DNA from: Oscillospiraceae bacterium
GTDB lineage: Bacteria; Bacillota_A; Clostridia; Oscillospirales; Oscillospiraceae
DNA: 7,204 bases
Reading direction: 5' to 3'
Assembly: GCA_021771675.1 (NCBI GenBank)
Contig: JAETOP010000142.1
Span: 1-7,204, forward strand
The notes beneath the pieces were generated by a model. It made no database searches, was not told the DNA's origin, and saw only the letters and a program-made list of their open reading frames with translations. The position numbers and the translations under genes are program-made. This document shows, piece by piece, positions 1-5,628 of the stretch (position 1 is the first letter of the stretch; each line of letters opens with the position of its first letter).

Positions 1-639
1 GAAAAGCGGGTGCGCCAGCTTCAGGAGCGGCTGTCCTCCATCGGGGCCACCGAGCAAAAGGCCCTGGAACGGGAAAAGCGCAAGCTGGACAAGCGGCTGG
101 GCGAGCTGGATAAGCTCTTTTCAGCCCTGTACGAAGATAAGGTCATGGAGCGTATCACCCAGCGCAATTATGACATGGTTTCCCGGAAGTATGAAGCGGA
201 ACAGGCCCAGCTTTCGGCCCGGATTGAGGAAATCAACGCTTCACTGGCTGAAAAGGAAACCTCCGACAATGGGGTAAAGGACTTCTTTTCCCTGATTGCC
301 GGGTATGCCGACACCGCCGAGCTGTCCGCCGCTATGGTCAACGCCCTGATTGAGAAAATCACTGTCGGGGAACGTGTTCAGAAAGAGGACGGCACGGTGG
401 AGCAGACCATCAAAATCTACTACAAATTCGTTGGAGTTCTCTCCAACGAGTTACATATCAAAGTCACAAAACGCCATGCGTCCCCCCTCTCTCCCAGACG
501 GTGCCAGTGCTGCGGGGCAGAGTTCACGCCCGGTTCGGCGGCGGCAAAATATTGTAAGCCTTGCGCCAAGAGGATACACACTCAACAAAGCACCGAAAGC
601 ACACGCCGCAGGCGTTCCGCCGTCCGCAAAGCAGCATAG
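1..639 (+). CDS. Serine recombinase, C-terminal part (5' truncated by window)
   Basis: The frame is open from base 1, so only the last 212 codons are present and the catalytic resolvase domain lies to the left of the window. The first half is a charged coiled-coil region (RQLQERLSSIGATEQKALE and onward), followed by FFSLIAGYADTAELSAAMVNALIEKI and a beta-rich segment ending in IKIYYKFVGVL. This order is typical of the recombinase coiled coil plus DUF4368-like C-terminal region of the serine recombinases carried by Firmicute mobile elements. The tail adds a possible zinc ribbon: Cys codons at 502, 511, 553 and 562 (C-x2-C, 13 residues, C-x2-C), then an Arg-rich basic end. Large serine recombinases integrate and excise elements by recombining attachment sites through a Ser-linked intermediate. 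The gene ends just before the point where helicase homology resumes, the usual position of an integrase gene beside its att site. The family call is strong; the exact subfamily is not resolved. Confidence 0.88.
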   Translation, partial: EKRVRQLQERLSSIGATEQKALEREKRKLDKRLGELDKLFSALYEDKVMERITQRNYDMVSRKYEAEQAQLSARIEEINASLAEKETSDNGVKDFFSLIAGYADTAELSAAMVNALIEKITVGERVQKEDGTVEQTIKIYYKFVGVLSNELHIKVTKRHASPLSPRRCQCCGAEFTPGSAAAKYCKPCAKRIHTQQSTESTRRRRSAVRKAA

Positions 640-670
640 CAGATAGATTGTCCGCAAAGTCTGTCCGTCC
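640..670. other. Candidate attachment-site junction (right end of an inserted element)
   Basis: The recombinase stop is at 637-639. The helicase reading frame (frame of 662) runs back only to a stop at 644-646, and family resemblance starts at about 662-664. Helicases of this type usually read PWRPSDLQQREGR around motif VI; here the residues before PSDLQQREGR are KVC, with no Trp. The switch therefore falls at about 659-664. A 10-bp direct repeat, GTCCGCAAAG, is present at 622-631 and 650-659, just outside the switch, and could be a recombinase half-site. The exact crossover bases cannot be fixed without the uninterrupted helicase gene or the other end of the element. Confidence 0.55.
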
Positions 671-1612
671 GATTTACAGCAACGGGAGGGGCGCATCATC
701 CGGCAGATGAACGAGAACGACGAGGTGGACATTTACACTTACGTCACTGAGAACACCTTTGACAGCTACCTTTATCAGTTGGTGGAGGGAAAGCAGAAGT
801 TTATCGGCCAGATCATGACCAGCAAAAGCCCGGTGCGCTCTGCGGAGGACATTGATGAAACCGCCCTGTCCTACGCCGAGATCAAGGCTCTGTGTACTGG
901 CAACCCCCATATCAAGGAGAAGATGGATTTGGACATTGACGTGCAGCGGCTCAAACTGCTGAAAGCCAACCATCTCAGCCAGCGGTACGCCCTGGAGGAT
1001 CAGATTATCAAGTATCTGCCGAAAAAGGCGGCGGCTCTGGAACAACGCATTGAGTGCTACACCGCCGACATAAATCGGCTGAAAGAAAACACCCATCCCA
1101 ATGAGGACGGCTTCTCCCCGATGGAGGTGGAGGGCACCGTCTACACCGACAAAAAGGCGGCGGGCAGTGCCATCCTCGCAGCCTGCAAAGCCATGACCAG
1201 CCCCGACCCTGTCCCCCTGGGCCAGTACCGGGGCTTTGCTATGGAGTTGTCCTTTGAGAGCTTCAGCAAAGAGTTCCAAATCACGCTGAAAGGGGCGCTC
1301 ACCCATACTACCGGCCTGGGCACAGACATTTTCGGTAATATCCTGCGGCTGGACAATCTGCTGGGCGGCATGGAGGAACGGCTGATCGCCTGCCGGGAGG
1401 AACTTGCAAACGTCAACGTCCAGTTGGACAACGCCAAGCAGGAGGTGGAAAAGCCCTTCCCCCAGGAGGACGAGCTGAAAACAAAATCGGCCCGTCTGGA
1501 CGAATTGAATATTCTGCTGAACATGGACAAGCGGGAAAGCGAGATCGTGGATGAGGATGTAGGGGACGAGTCCGAAGCCCCCACTCGTGACGGCCCCGAC
1601 CGGGAGCGGTAA
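662..1612 (+). pseudogene. C-terminal fragment of a large SNF2-type helicase of an ICE, 5' part displaced
   Basis: The frame begins inside helicase motif VI (PSDLQQREGRIIRQ, codons about 665-706) and continues as NENDEVDIYTYVTENTFDSY, the usual sequence that follows motif VI in the giant methylase/helicase proteins of Tn1549-like elements. The rest is the long C-terminal extension: FIGQIMTSKSPVRSAEDID, then LSYAEIKALCTGNPHIKEKM, two coiled-coil stretches (about codons 980-1100 and 1375-1530) and an acidic tail. Full-length relatives are often well over 1,500 residues, so most of the protein, including the ATP-binding motifs, is missing here. The first ATG is at 707, where family members usually have Gly (RQGN becomes RQMN), and no well-spaced ribosome site precedes it. 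I infer that the gene was split by insertion of the recombinase element. Restart from ATG 707 could still yield a 301-aa product, but it would lack helicase activity. Confidence 0.8.
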
Positions 1613-1626
1613 CTCCAATCGCACAT

Positions 1627-1655
1627 TTGTCCTGACGGTATCTGCGCTGTATAAT
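1627..1655 (+). promoter_or_regulatory. Sigma-70/SigA-type promoter for the 110-aa protein gene
   Basis: A -35 box TTGTCC (1627-1632, four of six consensus bases) and a perfect -10 box TATAAT (1650-1655) are separated by exactly 17 bp. Transcription would start near 1662, about 20 nt upstream of the ATG at 1683. The promoter would let this gene be expressed independently of the broken helicase gene upstream. Confidence 0.65.
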
Positions 1656-1682
1656 AGGCACAGAATATAGTTGGAGGTGAAA

Positions 1683-2015
1683 ATGGTGGCGGACGAGTTC
1701 AAGTTTGAAACCTTTGTTGAGGCCCAGGGAACGGCAATGCAGGAGTATTTGAGCGGCGTTGTCGCAAAGCTGTCCAAGACGGACAAGGAGTATCGGGCCA
1801 TCCAGAATAAGATTGAGGAACTCTACAAGCAGTATCCCCATGTGAGGGGCGTGTTTGATGTGGAACAGGCGGCGGCATTGACCGAACAGGAGTGCGCGGC
1901 GGTCATTGAGGTGATAGGTCTGCAAAACCAGCTTGTGGAAATGGAACTGCAATCGGTCTACTTCCGGGGCTGCTATGACAGTGTGGGCTATCTCAAAAAA
2001 GCGGGCATTCTGTGA
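1683..2015 (+). CDS. Small conserved ICE protein of unknown function (110 aa)
   Basis: The start chosen is ATG 1683, five bases after GGAGG at 1673-1677; a TTG at 1671 is in frame but overlaps the ribosome site. The protein (MVADEFKFETFVEAQG...) is predicted to be helical and acidic, with a central KTDKEYRAIQNKIEELYKQY amphipathic helix, a LTEQECAAVIEVIGLQNQL helix and a C-terminal YFRGCYDSVGYLKKAGIL. I see no catalytic motif, signal peptide or membrane segment. Its general look matches small uncharacterised proteins found beside the giant helicase in Tn1549-like elements, where the closing tyrosine/lysine-rich segment is typical, but I cannot assign a family with certainty. It has its own promoter and ends 4 bases before a strong hairpin, so it is likely a single-gene transcript. 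Function unknown. Confidence 0.82.
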   Translation: MVADEFKFETFVEAQGTAMQEYLSGVVAKLSKTDKEYRAIQNKIEELYKQYPHVRGVFDVEQAAALTEQECAAVIEVIGLQNQLVEMELQSVYFRGCYDSVGYLKKAGIL

Positions 2016-2019
2016 CAAA

Positions 2020-2050
2020 GGGCGGCGCTGGCTGACTGCCAGCGCCGCCC
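2020..2050 (+). terminator. Strong GC-rich stem-loop, likely terminator
   Basis: GGGCGGCGCTGGC (2020-2032) and GCCAGCGCCGCCC (2038-2050) form a perfect 13-bp stem with loop TGACT. It lies 5 bases after the stop of the 110-aa protein gene. The downstream tract (CCTATATAAA) is AT-rich but has no real T run, so termination may be imperfect. Being symmetric, it could also limit transcripts arriving from the reverse-strand gene that ends at 2098. Confidence 0.65.
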
Positions 2051-2097
2051 CCTATATAAACTGCAAGTGAACTGTTTATCAAATAAGGAAATCATTT

Positions 2098-2829
2098 TTA
2101 ATTTCTCTGAAGAATGTTTGCTGCCTGGGATGTTAATCCAGACTTCTTTTTCTCCCAATCCTGTCCGAATATCTCAAAACCTAAATCATCCAATTCCAAT
2201 AGTAAAGATGTCTCATATTCATGAACTTTTGCGGTTTGAACATTAACGCAGTTTCGGGTTTCAATAAGAAGGGACTCCTTGGGAAAGGTGTTTACCATAG
2301 GAGATGGGATAAGCGTAGTTTTTTCTAATTGAAGCAAATCAGCATCTAATACGTTTTTTTGGATGTTGCTAAGACAGAATTTCAAGTTATACAATTTGTC
2401 CTCAAATTGGTCAATGTCACGAATGAACTTTGCTTTCTTTCCGTATTTCAAAAATGGAGAGTATAGCTTGAGTGAATTTTTGTCAATAGCATGAACCGCA
2501 AGATCTGATACAGAAATGACTGTTCGATAGTTTAAGTCATCAAGTCTATATGTATGGATAACCCTGGGAAGTATGCTCCCCGTCATTTGTTGAACTATTA
2601 ATAGGTCAATATACACATCCGGTATTTGGCTTTTTGCCTTACCGATTATTGTAGCCTTCTCATGGAAGTAACAAATCAGTGATGTGACTATTGATACAAA
2701 CAAACCCGTAAACACACCCAATAAAATATTGAGGGCCAAGGTATATGTTTCTGGAATACTTGCGATAAGAAAGCCAACAAAAATATCTAATAAGGTGCAA
2801 ATGGAAACGGTAATTTTACTCACTTTCAT
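2098..2829 (-). CDS. Unrecognised membrane-anchored protein, two N-terminal transmembrane helices (243 aa)
   Basis: Start at the ATG at 2829-2827, preceded by AGAGGAGA with 8-nt spacing. Residues about 5-25 (KITVSICTLLDIFVGFLIAS) and 31-55 (LALNILLGVFTGLFVSIVTS and on) are strongly hydrophobic, separated by the short loop PETYT. The basic N-terminus (MKVSK) and the HEKATIIGKAK stretch after helix 2 suggest both ends face the cytoplasm, leaving about 190 residues as a cytoplasmic, probably helical domain. I see no known enzymatic motif in that domain. The gene is visibly AT-rich and uses codons unlike its GC-rich neighbours, lies on the opposite strand from the backbone, and has its own promoter, all signs of recently acquired cargo. 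It could be a phage-defence, exclusion or signalling protein, but nothing in the sequence decides between these. I do not recognise the family. Confidence 0.8.
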   Translation of the reverse strand: MKVSKITVSICTLLDIFVGFLIASIPETYTLALNILLGVFTGLFVSIVTSLICYFHEKATIIGKAKSQIPDVYIDLLIVQQMTGSILPRVIHTYRLDDLNYRTVISVSDLAVHAIDKNSLKLYSPFLKYGKKAKFIRDIDQFEDKLYNLKFCLSNIQKNVLDADLLQLEKTTLIPSPMVNTFPKESLLIETRNCVNVQTAKVHEYETSLLLELDDLGFEIFGQDWEKKKSGLTSQAANILQRN

Positions 2830-2852
2830 TTTTGAATTTCTCCTCTGTGATG

Positions 2853-2899
2853 TATCAACAACTGTATTATTTTTGGTAACAGTCAGTGTTTTGTTGATA
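2853..2899. repeat. 9-bp inverted repeat around the transcription start of the membrane-protein gene
   Basis: TATCAACAA (2853-2861) and TTGTTGATA (2891-2899) are perfect inverted copies 29 bp apart. Inner arms ACTGT (2861-2865) and ACAGT (2879-2883) are also complementary. The right arm touches the reverse-strand -10 box (2905-2900), so it would cover the start site, and the left arm lies in the leader. It could be a repressor operator or a folded leader RNA. Confidence 0.5.
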
Positions 2900-2928
2900 A
2901 TTATACCATTTCCTACACCTCTTTACAA
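2900..2928 (-). promoter_or_regulatory. Promoter for the reverse-strand membrane-protein gene
   Basis: Read on the - strand, TTGTAA (2928-2923, four of six consensus bases) and TATAAT (2905-2900, perfect) are separated by exactly 17 bp. The predicted start near 2893 gives a leader of about 65 nt before ATG 2829, containing the inverted repeat described separately. Confidence 0.7.
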
Positions 2929-2941
2929 CAGGAACCGTACA

Positions 2942-2974
2942 TAGCCGGGGAGATTTTCAAAAATCCCCCGGCTA
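2942..2974. terminator. Stem-loop between the membrane-protein gene and the DUF3848 gene
   Basis: TAGCCGGGG-A-GATTTT (2942-2957) pairs with AAAATCCCCCGGCTA (2960-2974) with a single bulged A and a very tight loop. It lies outside the reverse-strand promoter and 30 bp before ATG 3004. No T run follows on the + strand. It may be a leftover backbone terminator, an attenuator ahead of the operon, or a boundary of the cargo island; the role is not decided by the sequence. Confidence 0.5.
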
Positions 2975-3003
2975 TTACTATCTGAAAAAGGAGTTGATGA
3001 ACC

Positions 3004-3342
3004 ATGACAGGCGAAGAACTGCAAGCCAAGCTGTGCCAGCGCATGACCGCTGAACAGGAACAGTATCGGAACTGGCTGCTGGGCCAGCCCCCTGACAAAA
3101 TGCTCTCTCATGCCCTTGAGTACGCTATCCGGGAGGACATTCTGGAGATGGCAAAGGACGATGATTTGCCGATGGGACAGGCCGGGACGCTGTTAAAATC
3201 CCGTACCCCGCTGGCAGATGTATTTAAGATGTGGCGCAATCACCAAGTCGGCTATTTAGAAGGCATCCGGGACGCATTTGAGCGTTGTGCGGATGTTATC
3301 TCCTACCAACAGCAACAGAAATCTCAGCGGGAGGGACGGTAG
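3004..3342 (+). CDS. DUF3848-like protein (112 aa)
   Basis: ATG 3004 follows AAGGAG (2988-2993) with 10-nt spacing. The protein MTGEELQAKLCQRMTAEQEQ... is helical and soluble, with WLLGQPPDKMLSHALEYAIRED and PLADVFKMWRNHQVGYLEGI as the recognisable blocks; this pattern matches the DUF3848 family of Firmicute mobile elements as I remember it. No catalytic residues are obvious and the function of the family is not known. The stop codon TAG is directly followed by the ATG of the Toprim protein gene (3343), which points to translational coupling and a shared operon with the primase-like and ParM-like genes. No promoter is obvious in 2975-3003, so transcription may come from further upstream or from a weak site. 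Confidence 0.8.
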   Translation: MTGEELQAKLCQRMTAEQEQYRNWLLGQPPDKMLSHALEYAIREDILEMAKDDDLPMGQAGTLLKSRTPLADVFKMWRNHQVGYLEGIRDAFERCADVISYQQQQKSQREGR

Positions 3343-4290
3343 ATGGGCTATGTCACGCCGGAACAGATTACCCAGGCAAAGGAGCTTGACCTGCTGACCT
3401 ACCTCCAACGGTACGACCCCCATGAGCTGGTACACGTCGGCGGGAACACCTACTGCACCCGTGAGCATGACAGCCTGAAAATCAGCAACGGCAAATGGAA
3501 TTGGTTTTCCCGTGGGATCGGCGGCAAGACGGCCCTGGACTATCTGATTAAAGTCCAGGGCTTTTCGTTTACCCAGGCGGTGGAGGCCCTTGCAGGGCAG
3601 AACTTTTCTCCCTTGCCCCATGTGCCCCAGGCCCAGCCGAAAAAACAGGAACCCAGGGTGCTGTCCCTCCCCCAGCCCAGCCGGTGCGCCACCCACGCCG
3701 TCGGTTACCTCCATGGGCGGGGCATTGACTATGACCTGATTGACTACTGTATCCAGACCGGGCGTGTGTATGAAAGCCAGAAGTATCACAATGTCGTGTT
3801 TGTGGGCCGCGACCTGAAAGGCCAGCCCCGGTACGCCGCCCTGCGCGGCATTGTGGGGGACTTCAAGGGTGAGGCCACCGGCAGCGATAAGCGGTATTCA
3901 TTTTGTATCGCGGAGAATCCCAGCGCCAACAGTGTCCACCTGTTTGAATCGGCCATCGACCTGTTGAGCTACGCCACCCTGCTGAAAATGAAAGGCCGGG
4001 ACTGGCGGCAGGACGCGCTTCTCTCCCTGGCCGGGGTGTTCAAGCAGAAAAAGGAGTTTGTGATCCCTCTCGCTCTCAGCCAGTACCTCAAAGACCACCC
4101 CAGCACCAACACGCTCTATCTCCACCTGGACAATGATGAGGTGGGCCGGGAAGCGGCGGCGGGCATCATGGAGGGCCTGGGGGACAAGTACACGGTGCTG
4201 GACAGGCCCCCGCCCTACGGCAAGGACGTGAACGACCTGCTTCAGCGAAAGCTGGGGCTGACGCAGAGAAAGGAGGAATGGAGCCGGTGA
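3343..4290 (+). CDS. DUF3991/Toprim domain protein, primase-like (315 aa)
   Basis: Start ATG 3343 touches the preceding stop and is served by GGGAGGGACGG just upstream, inside the previous gene. The N-terminal part (residues 1-85) includes a CHC2-like region, YCTREHDSLKISNGKWNW, FSRGIGGKTALDYLI, resembling the zinc-type DNA-binding start of DnaG primases, though only Cys38 and His42 are conserved-looking. Residues about 115-185 match DUF3991 (AVGYLHGRGIDYDLIDYCI...VVFVGRD...AALRG). The Toprim core follows: FESAIDLLS (Glu202, candidate catalytic acid), LYLHLDNDEVGREAA with the D-x-D pair at 263/265, and GKDVNDLL near the end. Proteins of this type are thought to act in plasmid or ICE DNA metabolism such as primer synthesis or relaxation during transfer; the biochemical activity here is inferred. 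It ends in a GTGA overlap with the ParM-like gene. At 315 aa it is about the usual length of the short forms without relaxase or helicase fusions. Confidence 0.9.
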   Translation: MGYVTPEQITQAKELDLLTYLQRYDPHELVHVGGNTYCTREHDSLKISNGKWNWFSRGIGGKTALDYLIKVQGFSFTQAVEALAGQNFSPLPHVPQAQPKKQEPRVLSLPQPSRCATHAVGYLHGRGIDYDLIDYCIQTGRVYESQKYHNVVFVGRDLKGQPRYAALRGIVGDFKGEATGSDKRYSFCIAENPSANSVHLFESAIDLLSYATLLKMKGRDWRQDALLSLAGVFKQKKEFVIPLALSQYLKDHPSTNTLYLHLDNDEVGREAAAGIMEGLGDKYTVLDRPPPYGKDVNDLLQRKLGLTQRKEEWSR

Positions 4291-5219
4291 AGGACTATCA
4301 GGGCATGAAGATCATCGGCATCGACAACGGCTACGGCAACATCAAGACCGCAAACTGCTGTTTCCCCGCAGGGCTGACCGCCCATGACACCGAGCCGGTA
4401 TTCAAGGACGAGCTGTTGGTATACGGCGGGCGGTACTACCTGATTGGGACGGGCCACAAGGAGTTTGCCGCCGACAAGACCGGGGACAACGACTATTATA
4501 TCCTCACCCTGGCCGCTATCGCCCGTGAGCTGAACGTGCATGGGTTGACCGACGCCACGGTGCGTCTTGCGGTGGGCCTGCCCCTCACCTGGGTGAGCCA
4601 GCAGCGGGAGGACTTCAAAGCCTACCTCATGCGGAGCCGGAAGGTGTGCTTCACGTTCCGGGGAAAGGTCTATCGGGTGGAGATCGCCGGGGCCGATGTA
4701 TTCCCCCAGGGCTTTGCGGCGGTAGCCAGCCAAATCAGGGACTTTCAGGGCGTGAATATGCTGTGCGATATTGGCAACGGCACCATGAACATCATGTTCA
4801 TCAACGACCGCAGGCCCGCCGCAGACCGAATGTTTACGGAGAAGTACGGAACCCATCAATGTATGCTGGCCGTCCGGGAGAACGTCATGCGAACCCACCA
4901 CGCCACGGTGGACGACTCCATTATCAACCGGGTGCTGCGGTTTGGCACGGCGGACATCCAGGAGGACTATCTGACCACCATCCGAGAAACCGCAGCAGGA
5001 TATGTCCGCGAAATCTTCCGCATTTTGCGGGAGCGTGAGTATAACCCGGCCCTCATGCGCCTCCATGTGCTGGGCGGCGGGAGCTGCCTGATCCGCAATT
5101 TTGGGGAGTATGACGCCGACCGTGTGACCATCTACGATGATATTTGCGCCACGGCCAAGGGCTACGAGTACCTGTGTGAGATGGCCCTCCGCAAAGGCGG
5201 TGTTGTCCGTGCAGATTAA
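4287..5219 (+). CDS. parM: ParM/StbA-type actin-like ATPase, plasmid segregation protein
   Basis: The actin-fold nucleotide motifs are clear: phosphate-1 IIGIDNGYGNIKTA at the N-terminus, phosphate-2 MLCDIGNGTMNIMFI in the middle, and the adenosine-binding LHVLGGGSCLIRNF about 45 residues from the end. ParM proteins form ATP-driven filaments in the cytoplasm that push plasmid copies apart, coupled to DNA through ParR bound at parC. Start choice: AGGAGG at 4271-4276 is only one base from ATG 4278, too close, but 10 nt from GTG 4287, which makes a classic GTGA overlap with the upstream stop at 4288-4290. ATG 4305 is a further alternative that keeps all motifs. The 310-aa length is normal for the family. 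Within an ICE this would stabilise an excised, replicating circular form. It overlaps the ParR-like gene by 11 nt. Assignment to the ParM/StbA group is firm; the symbol is used in the general sense. Confidence 0.9.
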   Translation: MKDYQGMKIIGIDNGYGNIKTANCCFPAGLTAHDTEPVFKDELLVYGGRYYLIGTGHKEFAADKTGDNDYYILTLAAIARELNVHGLTDATVRLAVGLPLTWVSQQREDFKAYLMRSRKVCFTFRGKVYRVEIAGADVFPQGFAAVASQIRDFQGVNMLCDIGNGTMNIMFINDRRPAADRMFTEKYGTHQCMLAVRENVMRTHHATVDDSIINRVLRFGTADIQEDYLTTIRETAAGYVREIFRILREREYNPALMRLHVLGGGSCLIRNFGEYDADRVTIYDDICATAKGYEYLCEMALRKGGVVRAD

Positions 5220-5493
5220 ACGGATGACCCTCCGCTTTGACCTGGATAACCCGGAGGACAGACAGGCGTGGGAATACCTACGGGGCCTGAATCCGGCATC
5301 CATGAATAGGGCTGTGCTGGCTATTGTCAATCAGGCGGAGCAGGCAGCTCGTATCGGCGGCATGGTACGCGGTATTATCCGCGAGGAACTTTGCGCCGCC
5401 CTGCGCCAAGCCCCTGTTCAGCCTGTGCGGACGGAACCTGTCAACGAGGACGGAGCGGACGATACAATCATGGATTTTCTGAACAGCTTTTGA
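5209..5493 (+). CDS. Small ParR-like DNA-binding adaptor (94 aa)
   Basis: GTG 5209 is chosen because AAAGGCGG (5193-5200) lies 8 nt upstream; ATG 5224 is an alternative, and the ATG at 5137 would lie deep within parM with no ribosome site. The protein begins VQIKRMTLRFDLDNPEDRQAW: a short beta strand followed by helices, as in ribbon-helix-helix proteins, then NRAVLAIVNQAEQA and GGMVRGIIREELCAAL. A flexible Pro/acidic linker leads to the C-terminal DDTIMDFLNSF, an acidic-hydrophobic tail of the kind by which ParR docks on ParM filament ends. The gene overlaps parM by 11 nt, the expected order parM-parR. I infer a ParR role from position, size, fold prediction and tail; sequence identity to characterised ParR is not evident. 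It is followed at once by a cluster of inverted 9-mers that it might bind. Confidence 0.78.
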   Translation: MQIKRMTLRFDLDNPEDRQAWEYLRGLNPASMNRAVLAIVNQAEQAARIGGMVRGIIREELCAALRQAPVQPVRTEPVNEDGADDTIMDFLNSF

Positions 5494-5495
5494 CG

Positions 5496-5522
5496 GTGAC
5501 GCCAAATTTAACGCCACTTTTT
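5496..5522 (+). terminator. First of two tandem terminators after the ParR-like gene
   Basis: GTGACG (5496-5501) pairs with CGCCAC (5512-5517) with one A/C mismatch, around a 10-nt AT-rich loop, followed by TTTTT (5518-5522). It begins 3 nt after the stop codon at 5493. It is weak by itself because of the mismatch. Confidence 0.45.
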
Positions 5523-5536
5523 CCTCTAAATCCCCT

Positions 5537-5564
5537 GTGACGCTAAAAATGGCGTCACTTTTTT
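5537..5564 (+). terminator. Rho-independent terminator ending the primase-ParM-ParR operon
   Basis: GTGACGC (5537-5543) and GCGTCAC (5552-5558) form a perfect 7-bp stem around TAAAAATG, followed directly by TTTTTT (5559-5564). This is a standard intrinsic terminator. Confidence 0.75.
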
Positions 5565-5628
5565 ATAGCTCAACTGATTATGGCATCATTTTTGGCGTCA
5601 CTCGCTGAAAAAAGGAGGTGTTTTTTCC

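Larger units (their letters stand above)
5496..5601. repeat. Cluster of TGGCGTCAC-type 9-mers in both orientations, candidate partition site or operator
   Basis: Copies seen: GTGACGCCA 5496-5504 (inverted), AACGCCAC 5510-5517 (inverted, imperfect), GTGACGCTA 5537-5545 (inverted, one change), TGGCGTCAC 5550-5558 (direct), TGGCATCA 5581-5588 (direct, one change) and TGGCGTCAC 5593-5601 (direct). The outermost pair extends to a perfect 11-bp inverted repeat (5496-5506 and 5591-5601). Position directly after the ParM/ParR-like genes suggests a parC-like site, although known parC sites more often lie upstream of parM. Some copies also form terminator stems, so structure-only explanations remain open. 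Confidence 0.6.

Noticed and set aside
674..1801. Long reverse-strand open frame (375 aa) opposite the helicase fragment
   Set aside because: It mirrors the helicase coding frame of GC-rich DNA, crosses three unrelated + strand features and has no recognisable protein pattern or ribosome site.
2051..2941. Insertion-sequence ends or target duplication flanking the AT-rich island
   Set aside because: No terminal inverted repeat or matching short direct repeat could be found at either edge, and no transposase is present.
2684..2944. Hydrophobic + strand frame (86 aa) with GTG start
   Set aside because: It is antisense to the transmembrane hairpin and promoter of the reverse-strand gene, which explains the hydrophobic look; no ribosome site.
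4278..4286. ATG 4278 as start of the ParM-like gene
   Set aside because: AGGAGG ends one base before it, too close for initiation; GTG 4287 has 10-nt spacing and a GTGA overlap.
5137..5208. ATG 5137 as start of the ParR-like gene
   Set aside because: It would overlap parM by more than 80 bp and adds a sequence that reads as out-of-frame parM; no ribosome site.
4242..5330. Reverse-strand open frame of 362 aa opposite the ParM-like gene
   Set aside because: The + strand frame carries clear actin-like motifs; the antisense frame is a composition shadow.
5496..5601. CRISPR-like array
   Set aside because: Repeats are only 9 bp, occur in both orientations and have irregular spacing; two form terminators.
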